58,825 bases of DNA from Paenibacillus pasadenensis DSM 19293 (GTDB taxonomy: Bacteria > Bacillota > Bacilli > Paenibacillales > Paenibacillaceae), in the NCBI RefSeq assembly GCF_000422485.1, contig NZ_KE383855.1, positions 89,591 through 148,415 on the forward strand, written 5' to 3'. Under the pieces are notes generated by a model. That model had not been told where the DNA came from. It searched no databases and saw nothing but the letters and a program-made list of their open reading frames with translations. The translations under genes and the position numbers were made by a program. Positions within the stretch are counted from its first letter, which is position 1. Each line of letters begins with the position of its first letter. Shown piece by piece: positions 37,023 through 45,463 of the stretch.

Positions 37023-39118
37023 GCGGTCGGAAGCGGTTGGACGACGGCCCCAAAGGATGGCGGCAGGAGCCGGGAGAAGCGGATTCAGCCGCAGCGGGCG
37101 ATCCGAAGAAGAGGGGCGCGGGCCGGCTGGAGGTCGGCGGCTCGGGCGGGTCGGGGCACGGGGGAGCGAGCGGTCCGGAGCATGTCGGAGCGAGCAGGTC
37201 GGGGCACGGGGAATCGAGCGGTCCGGAGCATGTCGGATCGAGCGGGTCGGGGCACGGGGGAGCGAGCGGTCCGGAGCAAGGCGGAGCGAGCGGGTCGGGG
37301 CACGGGGGAGCGAGCAGATCGGGGCACGGGGAATCGAGCGGCCCGGAGCGGGATGAGTCGGCGCTGGCGGCGGCGCAGCTGGCCGAGGATCGGCGAGGCC
37401 TGCTGCTGTGGGGCACGCTGCCGGAAACGGCGGCGCTCTACCCGGCGGCCGTGCTGGCCGCCGAATATGCCGCGCCGGCGCTGGCGGCGCCGCTGCTGTG
37501 GGCGCTCGGCGCGCTGCTGCACGGCCTCGGCGGCTGGAGCGGCCTGCGCGAGGCGCAGCGCGGCCGCTTGGGCGCCGGGCGCTGGCTGTCGGCGCTGGCC
37601 GCCGCGCTCGGCGCGGCGCTCGGCTGGGCGGCCGTGCCGGCCGGCGGTTCGGCCGCCGGCATCGCGGCCGCGGCGCTCGGCGCGCTCAGCGCTGCCGCCG
37701 CGATGCGCGGCCGGCAGCACGGCCGCCGCCGGTTATGGCTCGGCGGCGACGCGCGCCTGGCTCTGGCCGGGCTCGCGCTGGCGGCAGGGGTTTATTTCGC
37801 CGGCGCGGGGATCGAGCGGCTGCTGCCGTACCGGCAAAGCCTGCTGCTGTTCGCCTTCGCCGCCATCAGCTTGCTGCTGCTGCGCTGGAACGGCTGGCAG
37901 CTGCGCCGCGCGGCGCATGCGGAGGATAGCCGCCATGCGGTAACACCAAGCATTGCCATGCTCAATCGGCGTCTCACGCTCGGCGTCGTCGCCCTGCTCG
38001 GGCTCGGCGTCCTTTGGCTCGGCCCGCTGCAGGCGCTTCTGGACGGCTTGCGCTCGCTGCTGCGCCGCCTGCTGTCGGGCTCGACAGAGCCGCCTCCTCC
38101 CGCGACGGAGCCGCCGGCCGGCGCAACGGGGATGCCGCCGATGCCTCCATCCGAGCCGCCGCCGGCTTGGCTGGCGCTGCTCAGCGATTGGTTCGGCTAC
38201 CTCACCGCTGCCGCCGCTGCCGTGCTCGCGCTGGTGCTGCTTTACCGGCTCGTGCGGCGCTGGCTGCCGGAGCGGCTGCGCCGGCTGCTCGGCCAGCTGC
38301 TGCGCTGGCTGCGGCTGTCGCGCGAGCTGCGCCGTCCGGGCGTCGAGACCGGCTACGTCGACGAGGTCGTCCGCCTGGAGCGGGTCGGCGACGCCCAGCG
38401 GCGCGGCCGCCGCAGCGCCGGCGGCGGCGATCCGGCCGCCGGGCCGGGCGGCGAAGCGCGCCGCCGATACCGGGCGCTGATCGCGCGCGAGATCGGCCGC
38501 GGCTACGCGTACCGCGCCGACCGCACGCCGGCGGAGCATGCGCGCGAGCTGGAACGGCGGCTCGGCGGCGACGCGTCCGGCGGTGGAGGAGGCGTTGGCA
38601 ACGGCGTGGGATCCGCGTCCGGAGTTAGAGGAGACGCGGTCGGCAGCGCGAGATCCGCGTCCGGCGGTGGAGGAAGCGCTGGCAACGGCGGTGTGAAATC
38701 CGCGTCCGGGGTTAGAGGGGGCGCGGTCGGCAGGGTGGGATCCGCGTCCGGAGTTAGAGGAGGCGCGGGAGACGCCGAGCAGGCTGCTGCTCCAGGGCGT
38801 CCTGCTGCCGGACCGGCCGCGGCCTCTATACAGCGGGGCGCAGCTTCACGCTTGGCCCGCTGGTTCGGCGGCCGAGGCTCCGTGGACAGCGGTGCGGCTG
38901 CGCCCGCTGCGGACTCGGGCGCCGAGCTGCGCTCCGCGAACGAGCTGGCGGAGCTGCTCCGCCAGTACGAGGCGGAGCGGTACGGGGCGCCCGCTGAGGC
39001 GAATCGGCATCGGCCAGCGGCTATGGACGGGCCTGGCTCCGTTTCAATTGGGGGAGGAGCGTCAAGTTCCGGCGCTCTGGCCAGCGGTGACGACGATTCT
39101 AGCGATCTCCGCGACTAA
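37019..39118 (+). CDS. Membrane protein with C-terminal DUF4129-like domain (MoxR operon)
   Basis: A 699-residue protein. Residues 30-110 are hydrophilic repeats built on SGxGHGGASGPEH, coded by imperfect 24- to 48-bp repeats (37130-37345). From about 130 to 360 there are many hydrophobic helices, then one TM near 400. After it comes a DUF4129-like segment (YRALIAREIGRGYAYRADRTPAEHARELERRL; ELRSANELAELLRQYEAERYG), split by a second repetitive insert (SASGVRGGAVG type, 38590-38770). In related operons this slot holds a transglutaminase-DUF4129 protein; I see no transglutaminase Cys-His-Asp triad here. Probably an envelope protein served by the MoxR/DUF58 pair. Confidence 0.75.
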   Translation: MSGRKRLDDGPKGWRQEPGEADSAAAGDPKKRGAGRLEVGGSGGSGHGGASGPEHVGASRSGHGESSGPEHVGSSGSGHGGASGPEQGGASGSGHGGASRSGHGESSGPERDESALAAAQLAEDRRGLLLWGTLPETAALYPAAVLAAEYAAPALAAPLLWALGALLHGLGGWSGLREAQRGRLGAGRWLSALAAALGAALGWAAVPAGGSAAGIAAAALGALSAAAAMRGRQHGRRRLWLGGDARLALAGLALAAGVYFAGAGIERLLPYRQSLLLFAFAAISLLLLRWNGWQLRRAAHAEDSRHAVTPSIAMLNRRLTLGVVALLGLGVLWLGPLQALLDGLRSLLRRLLSGSTEPPPPATEPPAGATGMPPMPPSEPPPAWLALLSDWFGYLTAAAAAVLALVLLYRLVRRWLPERLRRLLGQLLRWLRLSRELRRPGVETGYVDEVVRLERVGDAQRRGRRSAGGGDPAAGPGGEARRRYRALIAREIGRGYAYRADRTPAEHARELERRLGGDASGGGGGVGNGVGSASGVRGDAVGSARSASGGGGSAGNGGVKSASGVRGGAVGRVGSASGVRGGAGDAEQAAAPGRPAAGPAAASIQRGAASRLARWFGGRGSVDSGAAAPAADSGAELRSANELAELLRQYEAERYGAPAEANRHRPAAMDGPGSVSIGGGASSSGALASGDDDSSDLRD

Positions 39119-39160
39119 GCTGGCGACCGCTTGAGCCCGGCAGGCACCCCAATTTGGGCC

Positions 39161-39517
39161 GCCGACTAAAATCCAAGGCACAAAAGTGCCTTGGATGCAC
39201 CGAAACGGGCTGCCGACTAAAATCCAGGGCACAAAAGTGCCTTGGATGCACCGAAACGGGCCGCCGACAAAAATCCAGGGCACAAAAGTGCCTTGGATGC
39301 ACCGAAACGGGCTGCCGACTAAAATCCAGGGCACAAAAGTGCCTTGGATCCTCCCAAACGGGCCGCCGACTAAAATCCAGGGCACAAAAGTGCCTTGGAT
39401 GCACCGAAACGGGCCGCCGACAAAAATCCAGGGCACAAAAGTGCCTTGGATGCACCGAAACGGGCCGCCGAATGAAATCCAAGGCACAAAAGTGCCTTGG
39501 ACCCGCCGATGGGATCC
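39161..39517. repeat. Seven tandem 51-bp units, each with a hairpin
   Basis: Units start with GCCG at 39161, 39212, 39263, 39314, 39365, 39416 and 39467. Each carries TCC-A/G-AGGCAC or close variant, an AAAA loop and GTGCCTTGGA; the first (39172-39195) and last (39478-39501) are perfect 10-4-10 palindromes, the inner five replace one A-T pair by a G-T pair that still pairs in a plus-strand RNA. Unit 4 has a changed spacer. Frames stay open across the array on both strands but lack ribosome sites. The rest of 39119-39708 shows no gene. Confidence 0.9.
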
Positions 39518-39708
39518 ATAAATTTGGACCGGTGGCTGCCGCTTCAGAGGCTTGGCCTGCGTGCCGCGTCCGGAGCCGTTCAATTGAAGCGCAGGCGGTC
39601 ATTCCTGCCGCCCGTGCCTCTTCTTTCCTCTGCTGTTTCAAAGGGACGGGCGCGGCGGTACTCATGAAGAAAACCCTCGCGAAACGCGGGACTAGAAAGA
39701 GGCCTTCC

Positions 39709-41475
39709 ATGAGCGCATCCCGCCCCAATGAACCGATTCCTCCATCCGACCTCGCGGACGCCGATCCATCCGATCCGCGTCGCCGCCAGCGGCCATCCGA
39801 CCGCCGCCATGCAGCGAACCCGCTTCCGGCAAAAGCGGCACGCAGCGCGCCGGCCGCTGTACAGGGCGGGGATGAGCCCGCGCCCGCTCGGCCTGATTCG
39901 GGCGGAGCTTCAAGCCGTCCGCGCCGTTCTCGGCGCCCCCGCCGCCCCGGCCTGCGGCTCGTCCTGCTCCTGCTTTTCTTGCTCTTGTACGCCGGCGTCG
40001 TCCTCTATCAGGCGAACAAGCCGCTGCCGCCCGGCGTGTCGTTCGAGGGCGCGGTCCATCCTGTGCCGGCAAGCCGCATCGAGCTGCTGACCGACCTGAC
40101 GTTCGAGGACGAGGACGGGGGCAAGACGACGGAGCAGGCCATTTTCTCGCGCATGCTCCGGGCGATCGGGGACGCCGAGCGGTTCGTCGTGCTTGACCTG
40201 TTTCTTTTCAACGGGTATTACAACGAGGACCAGTCGTTCCCGCCTCTGAGCCGGCCGGTCGCAGACGCCCTCATCGCCCGCAAAAAAGAGCTTCCGAATC
40301 TGAGCGTCACGGTCATCACGGATGACGTGAACACCTCCTACGGCTCGCATCCCGCTCCTGACCTGGAGCGGCTGCGGCAGGCCGGCATCGCCGTCGTCGT
40401 CACCGACGTCGATCCGCTGCGGGACTCGAATCCGCTTTATACGGCGGGCTGGCGGTTGACGGCGGGCTGGCTCGGCACCGAGGGCCGGGGCTGGCTGCCC
40501 AACAAGATGGCCAGCGGAGCCCCCGACATGACCGTCCGCTCCTACCTCAAGCTCGTCAACGCCAAAGCCAACCACCGCAAGACGCTCATCACCGAGGATA
40601 CGCTCGTCGTCGCCAGCGCGAACGCGCATGACGCGAGCTTTTTCAACTCCAACAGCGGCTATGCCGTCACCGGCGTGCCGGAGCTGCTGGCCGAGGCGCT
40701 GCGAACCGAGCAAGCGGCGATCGACCTGTCCGGCTCGGACGTGCGGCTGCCGGGACCGGATCAGCTCGCTCCGACGCCAGCAACTGAAGCGCCGTCCTCC
40801 GCCGCATCCGATCCAGCCCTGGCATCCTCCGCGCCGTCCTCCGCCGCATCCGATCCAGCCTCGGCATCCTCGGGTCCGCCCTCCGCCGAGCAAGCTTCCG
40901 TGCAGCTGCTGACCGAAGGCCGCATCCGCGCGCATGTGCTGCGCGATCTGGACGCGGCGGACCGGATCTGGCTGGGCATGTTCTACCTGGCGGACCGCGA
41001 CGTCGTGCAGGCGCTGGTCCGCGCTTCCGACCGCGGCGCGCAGGTGCGGCTCATCCTCGATCCGAACGAGGTCGCTTTCGGCAACTCCAAAATCGGCGTG
41101 CCCAACCGCCCCGTCGCCGCCGAGCTGCGGGACCGGACGGAGGGCCGCATCGAGGTGCGCTGGTACAACACGGACGAGGAGCAGTACCACGCCAAGCTCA
41201 TGCTCGTCTCCGGCCCGGACGGCGCGGTTATCCATAACGGCTCGGCCAACTTCACGACGCGCAACCTGGACGACCTCAACCTGGAGACGAACCTGCGGGT
41301 GCAGGCCGCTCCGGACAGCCGTCCCGCCGCCGAGCTGGAGGCGTATTTCCGCAAGCTGTGGACGAACGACGGCGCCCGCTACACGCTCGACTACAGCGAG
41401 TACGAGGAGAAGACCGTCTGGCTCAAGCGGCTGATGTACCGCGTGCAGGACCGGCTCGGGTTCACGACGTTCTAG
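39709..41475 (+). CDS. Membrane-anchored phospholipase D-like protein
   Basis: About 588 residues: a basic, Pro-rich cytoplasmic N-terminus (1-85), one TM (LRLVLLLLFLLLYAGVVLYQA, 85-105) and an extracellular part with two PLD modules. The first active motif is NHRKTLITEDTLVVASANAHD; the second is YHAKLMLVSGPDGAVIHNGSANFTTRNLDDLN. Both keep His-x-Lys and downstream Asn/Ser as in phosphodiesterases and cardiolipin synthase-like enzymes. An Ala/Ser/Pro linker near 365-395 is a short protein repeat. The ATG at 39709 has AAAGAGG six bases before; the ATG at 39664 has none. Substrate unknown, perhaps a membrane or teichoic-acid phosphodiester. Confidence 0.88.
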   Translation: MSASRPNEPIPPSDLADADPSDPRRRQRPSDRRHAANPLPAKAARSAPAAVQGGDEPAPARPDSGGASSRPRRSRRPRRPGLRLVLLLLFLLLYAGVVLYQANKPLPPGVSFEGAVHPVPASRIELLTDLTFEDEDGGKTTEQAIFSRMLRAIGDAERFVVLDLFLFNGYYNEDQSFPPLSRPVADALIARKKELPNLSVTVITDDVNTSYGSHPAPDLERLRQAGIAVVVTDVDPLRDSNPLYTAGWRLTAGWLGTEGRGWLPNKMASGAPDMTVRSYLKLVNAKANHRKTLITEDTLVVASANAHDASFFNSNSGYAVTGVPELLAEALRTEQAAIDLSGSDVRLPGPDQLAPTPATEAPSSAASDPALASSAPSSAASDPASASSGPPSAEQASVQLLTEGRIRAHVLRDLDAADRIWLGMFYLADRDVVQALVRASDRGAQVRLILDPNEVAFGNSKIGVPNRPVAAELRDRTEGRIEVRWYNTDEEQYHAKLMLVSGPDGAVIHNGSANFTTRNLDDLNLETNLRVQAAPDSRPAAELEAYFRKLWTNDGARYTLDYSEYEEKTVWLKRLMYRVQDRLGFTTF

Positions 41476-41506
41476 TCGGGACAGTCGAGCGCTTGGACTC
41501 GAATAA

Positions 41507-41539
41507 AGCCGCGCGTTCCGCAAGGAGCGGGCGGTTTTT
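41507..41539 (+). terminator. Intrinsic terminator of the phospholipase D-like gene
   Basis: Imperfect stem CCGCGCGTTCC / GGAGCGGGCGG with a GCAA loop, then five T. Confidence 0.75.
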
Positions 41540-41545
41540 CTGCTT

Positions 41546-41705
41546 CGGCACTCGCTTCGGGAGCTGCATCCGCACCGCACTCGCTTCGGCACCTGCTTCG
41601 GCAGCTGCACCCGCACCGCGCTCGCTTCGGCACTCGCTCCAACACCTGCATCCGTCTCCGCACTTGCTTCGGCACCTGCCTCCACACCCGCATCCGTCTC
41701 GCCCC
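41546..41705. repeat. Degenerate 41- to 42-bp tandem repeat
   Basis: About three imperfect units beginning CTGCATCCGCACCGC or close variants, each containing CTTCGGCAC. C-rich on the plus strand. No gene is visible in 41476-41796. Confidence 0.6.
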
Positions 41706-41796
41706 CGCTCTCGCTCTACTCCCGCCTCGGCTTGACTATTCCGGCCGAACCTTCTTCAATGAGATTAGGAATCGAACTTGGGAACGGAGGAGACAG

Positions 41797-42567
41797 ATGG
41801 CGCTGCTGCTGGCAGGAGAGAAGGGCTTCGAGGTGGAGGCGATCCTGTTCGACAAGGACGGGACGTTGATCGAATTCAGCTACACATGGGGAGTATGGAC
41901 GCGGCATATGCAGGAGGCGTTCGCGGAGCGGCTGCGGGGAAAAGGGTTCCCGGACCTGCCGCGCGAGGAGCTCGGCCGGGAATGGGGCATCTCATTCGCG
42001 GAGAGCGGCATCGCCTCCGGCTATGACCGGAACGGTCCGCTCGCGGCCGGCACGCTGGCCGAGCTGCTCGCGCTGCTCGCGGCCAGCGGCTACCGGCGCG
42101 GCCTCGGCTGGAGCGAGGCGCGCGTCTTCGCCCAGGAAAGCCTGCATCTCGCCGAGAGCCGGATGCAGCAGGAGCGGCCCGCGCTGGCGCTGCCCGGCGT
42201 GCCGGAGCTGCTCGCGTCCTGCCGCGAGCTCGGGCTGCCGGCTGCGGTCGTGACCGCAGACGAGACGACATCGGCCGTGCAGCATCTGAGCTGGCTCGGG
42301 CTGGACGGCTATTTCGCCGAGATCATCGGCACCGACCAGGTCGACCGCGGCAAGCCATACGGCGACATGGTCGAGCTCGCCTGCCGCCGGCTCGGCGTCG
42401 ATCCGGCGCGCGTCGCCGTCGTCGGCGATACGAACGGCGACATGCTCATGGCGCGCGCCGCCGGAGCGGGAGCCGCCATCGGCCTGGACGACGCGGACAA
42501 GGCGCAAGAGCTGCCGGACGCGGATGTCGTCGTGCCGTCCTGCGCGCAGCTGGAGCTGCAGCGCTAG
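41797..42567 (+). CDS. HAD-superfamily phosphatase (phosphoglycolate phosphatase-like)
   Basis: A 256-residue HAD hydrolase: motif I DKDGTLIEF (nucleophile Asp near 25), a helical cap, motif II VVTADET, motif III Lys (VDRGKPYGDMVELA) and motif IV GDTNGDMLMA. The layout matches Gph/YhcW-like enzymes; the substrate is unknown. AACGGAGGAGAC lies before the ATG. The stop codon overlaps the MITE-end motif at 42566. Confidence 0.9.
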   Translation: MALLLAGEKGFEVEAILFDKDGTLIEFSYTWGVWTRHMQEAFAERLRGKGFPDLPREELGREWGISFAESGIASGYDRNGPLAAGTLAELLALLAASGYRRGLGWSEARVFAQESLHLAESRMQQERPALALPGVPELLASCRELGLPAAVVTADETTSAVQHLSWLGLDGYFAEIIGTDQVDRGKPYGDMVELACRRLGVDPARVAVVGDTNGDMLMARAAGAGAAIGLDDADKAQELPDADVVVPSCAQLELQR

Positions 42568-42597
42568 GGCGTGTTTGCAGCCCCGCTCAAGCGGGCA
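42566..42597. repeat. Solo copy of the MITE-like end
   Basis: AGGGCGTGTTTGCA followed by a CCCGCTCA-containing stretch matches the left end of the element at 13229. No right end is found nearby. The last two bases of the HAD stop codon are its first two bases. Confidence 0.5.
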
Positions 42598-42603
42598 GGG
42601 GAG

Positions 42604-42633
42604 AAGGGCGACGGTTCTCGGACCGTCGCCCTT
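42604..42633 (+). terminator. Hairpin after the HAD gene, probable terminator
   Basis: Arms AAGGGCGACGGT / ACCGTCGCCCTT, followed only by CGATTTG, so the T run is weak. Confidence 0.5.
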
Positions 42634-42757
42634 CGATTTGACGCGCCCCTCCGATGACTGGATCGACGCCCGCCACGGGAACGCCATATCTGCCTCCGGG
42701 ACGCCACGCATTCCTGTGATATTCTGGAAGAAAACGCAAAATTGGAGGCGCTTCCGA

Positions 42758-44116
42758 ATGACCTCATGGAGGCAAGCGGTCCTGCTCGTCAGCGGACTGG
42801 GACTGTCCTATCTCGGCAACTGGGTCTACTTCGTCGCCATCAACCTGACGGTGCTGGACCTTAGCGGCGGCTCGGCGGCCGCCGTGGCGGTGTTGTTCGC
42901 GCTGCGCCCTGCGGCGCTGCTGCTGACGAACTTCTGGTCGGGCAGCATCGTCGACCGCGCCGACCCGCGGCGGCTGATGATCGCCTCCGATCTCGTGCGC
43001 GGCGCGCTGATGGCGGCCATTCCTTTCGTCTCCACGCTGTGGGGCATCTACGCGCTCGTGTTCCTGATCGGGCTTGCCGGCTCGTTTTTCGGTCCCAGCC
43101 AGCAGGTGTACATCGTCAAGCTCATCCCCGGACAGGAGCGAGCGCGCTTCAACTCCATCCTCGGCATGAGCAGCTCCGGCGCGTTCCTGCTCGGACCCGC
43201 CGTCTCGGGCCTGCTCATTCCGCTATGGGGCGCAGACTTCAGCATCTTCTTCAACGCCGCGACGTTCTTCGCTTGCGCCGGCATGATCGCGCGGCTGCCG
43301 TCCGTAGGCAAAGGCGCAGCGGGCGCGCCTGCGGCTCCCAAGGAGGCCGAGGCGGATCGGGGCGAGCCGGCCGCCGGTGCAGCCGAACGCTTGCCTCATC
43401 GCTTGAATTCCGCCAACGAACCGAGCCTCCCTTCCGGCTCCGCCCTGGCCGCGCCAGGGAAAGTCCGGATGCCGCGGCTGCGGGCATGGGCCGCAGACTG
43501 GCGGGAGGTCGGGCGCTTCGCCCGCTCGGCCAAGCCGTTCCTGCTCGTGTACGGCCTTTTCCAAGGCGCGATGCTGCTCGGAGCGGCGATCGACTCGCAG
43601 GAGGCGACGTTCATCCGCGAGCAGCTGGCGCTGTCCCCGGAGGCGTACGGCCTGCTCGTCAGCATGACCGGCATCGGGTCGCTGGCCGGCGCGTCGACGG
43701 CGGCGCTGCTCGCCCGGCGCGTGCCTTTCCTCTGGTACCTCGGCGGAGGCACGTTCATGACCTGCGTCTTCTACTTGCTCTTCTATCTGTCGGACGGGTT
43801 CTGGATGCCGTCGGCGGCGTTCATCGGGCTCGGGTTCGGCATGGCGTATGCGGGAGCGGGCTATGCGACGTACTTCCAGCAGCAGGTGCCGGCGCAGCTG
43901 ATGGGCCGCGTCGCGAGCGCGTCGGACATGGCGCAGGGCGGGCTGCAGATCGCGCTCACGCTGCTCGTCGGCCTGCTGGCGGACCGGCTCGGCCTGCAGC
44001 CGGTATGCGTGGCCGTTGCCGCGCTCGCGGCCGGACTGGGGCTGGCGCTCTTTCTCCGCACGTCGCTGTTCAGGCGGTCGATGGGGGCAGGCGGGCCTTC
44101 TACGCTCGGAATGTGA
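42758..44116 (+). CDS. MFS transporter (MFS_3/enterobactin-exporter type)
   Basis: A 452-residue 12-helix major facilitator. FWSGSIVDRADPRRLMI is the loop 2-3 motif A of this group; GPSQQVYIVKLIPGQERARFNSILGM is typical of the NreB/EntS-like branch. A hydrophilic loop of about 60 residues (195-255) splits the two halves. ATG 42758 has TTGGAGG nine bases upstream. Substrate unknown. About 95 bp separate it from the following lipoprotein gene with no terminator, so they may be co-transcribed. Confidence 0.88.
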   Translation: MTSWRQAVLLVSGLGLSYLGNWVYFVAINLTVLDLSGGSAAAVAVLFALRPAALLLTNFWSGSIVDRADPRRLMIASDLVRGALMAAIPFVSTLWGIYALVFLIGLAGSFFGPSQQVYIVKLIPGQERARFNSILGMSSSGAFLLGPAVSGLLIPLWGADFSIFFNAATFFACAGMIARLPSVGKGAAGAPAAPKEAEADRGEPAAGAAERLPHRLNSANEPSLPSGSALAAPGKVRMPRLRAWAADWREVGRFARSAKPFLLVYGLFQGAMLLGAAIDSQEATFIREQLALSPEAYGLLVSMTGIGSLAGASTAALLARRVPFLWYLGGGTFMTCVFYLLFYLSDGFWMPSAAFIGLGFGMAYAGAGYATYFQQQVPAQLMGRVASASDMAQGGLQIALTLLVGLLADRLGLQPVCVAVAALAAGLGLALFLRTSLFRRSMGAGGPSTLGM

Positions 44117-44210
44117 GGCGCATGGCAACCTTTGGCAGGCGGCGGGCGTCAGGAAGGGCATAAGAGGCGTTCGGTCGAGCCGAAGCCGACCCGAGAAAGG
44201 GGAGCGTGCC

Positions 44211-45353
44211 ATGCGAAAACCAGCCGTTCGGCAGCAGGAGGGAAATGTCCTCCGCGCGTCGTCGTACCCTTCCGCCGTCCCGCTTGTCCGTGCCGAAACC
44301 GCCGCAGTAAACCGCCGCCGTCCGGATCTAGAGAGGCTGGACAGCTCCAGGCTGAACCATCGCCGCCCGGTTCGGCAGGGGCCGGCAGCCACCGGCCTGC
44401 GCCATCGCCGCTTGCTTGGTCTGCTTGCCGCGCTCGCCCTGCTGGCCAGCGTGCTGGCGGGCTGCGGCTCAAGCGGCGACGCGGAGTCGCCGGCCGTCTC
44501 CACCGCTCTCCCGTGGATCGGACATGCCGTGCGCGTCGAGGAGGGGCGGTTCCTGTTCACTTCCTCCGCGCCCGGTTTGCCGAGCAACGAAGCGGTCTGG
44601 GTCGCGATCGGAGGCGAGCTGGAGCTGCCGCCGGTCGGACAGAAGGTATCCGTCGATTTTCAAGGCGGAGCGATCGCGACCAGCTATCCCGGACAGGGAA
44701 CCGCCCGCGTCATCAAGCATCTGCAGGAGGAGGGAGAGCCGTTCGCAGGCGCGTCGCTGACGACGGCCGAGGCGATTCGCCGGGCGCTGGAGCAGCTGCC
44801 GGAGCTTGCCGTTCCGGTCGTGCAGGGAGTCGTCTATGCGGCGGACGATGCGAGCTGGACGGTGCGGCTGGAGGATGACCAGGCGAAGGACGAACGAGTT
44901 CAGGAGGTCCGGATTCCGGATGCAAAGACGCCCGCCGAACAAGGAGCGTCCATGACCGGACATGTCGTCCGCATCGACAAGGGCGGGTTCCTTCTCACCG
45001 GAGAGGGCGGCCCGTCGGGCAACGCCCTGTCCGTCACGAGCCCTGTTTCCGTCGAGCTCGGTCAGCAGGTGAGGGTCCGCATCGACGGAGGAATCAACGA
45101 GTCCTATCCGGCTCAGGCGAAGGCGGCGTCTGTCGAGCGGATCGACAGCGGCGACCCGCAGAAGCTGGTCCTGTCGCGGTCGGAGGCGATCCGCCGTGCT
45201 CTCAAGCAGACGCATGCGGCCGTGCCGGTCATCGTCGAAAGCTCGTACCAGGAAAACGGCGCGAGCTGGACCGTCGTCATCCAGGACGGCATGGATGCCG
45301 AGGCGGAGCCGGAAAGCATCGGCATCCGAGTCGATGCGTCGACCGCGCCGTGA
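44211..45353 (+). CDS. Lipoprotein with duplicated DUF3221/PepSY-like unit
   Basis: 380 residues. The lipobox LAGC lies near residue 85, after an Arg-rich extension of about 65 residues. That extension is unusual: ATG 44211 has an excellent site (AAAGGGGAG), yet a start near 44395-44415 would give a normal signal peptide; only TTG codons without a site are found there. The mature part is an internal duplication: a DUF3221 (OB-like) unit (GHAVRVEEGRFLF... / GHVVRIDKGGFLL...), each followed by a PepSY-like stretch (LTTAEAIRRALEQLPELAVPVV... / LSRSEAIRRALKQTHAAVPVI...). Unknown role at the outer face of the membrane. Confidence 0.75.
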   Translation: MRKPAVRQQEGNVLRASSYPSAVPLVRAETAAVNRRRPDLERLDSSRLNHRRPVRQGPAATGLRHRRLLGLLAALALLASVLAGCGSSGDAESPAVSTALPWIGHAVRVEEGRFLFTSSAPGLPSNEAVWVAIGGELELPPVGQKVSVDFQGGAIATSYPGQGTARVIKHLQEEGEPFAGASLTTAEAIRRALEQLPELAVPVVQGVVYAADDASWTVRLEDDQAKDERVQEVRIPDAKTPAEQGASMTGHVVRIDKGGFLLTGEGGPSGNALSVTSPVSVELGQQVRVRIDGGINESYPAQAKAASVERIDSGDPQKLVLSRSEAIRRALKQTHAAVPVIVESSYQENGASWTVVIQDGMDAEAEPESIGIRVDASTAP

Positions 45354-45463
45354 ACCCGGCGCTGGACACCATCGATTCGTCGATAGCGGCAGGAGCCGGC
45401 TCGTCTCGGGACGAATAACCTTTGCGATGAGCCTGGAGCTGTCTATCCGAGGAGGAGAAAGAG

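Noticed and set aside
37100-37345. Separate intergenic minisatellite
   Set aside because: The repeats lie in frame inside the third gene of the MoxR operon and encode its hydrophilic N-terminal region.
39161-39517. CRISPR array
   Set aside because: All 51 bases of the unit are conserved, including the part that would be spacer, and no cas gene is near. It is a tandem repeat with hairpins.
39154-39583. Repeat proteins encoded in either direction across the hairpin array
   Set aside because: Several frames stay open for the same reason; none has a ribosome site, and the PLD-like gene has a good start at 39709 downstream.
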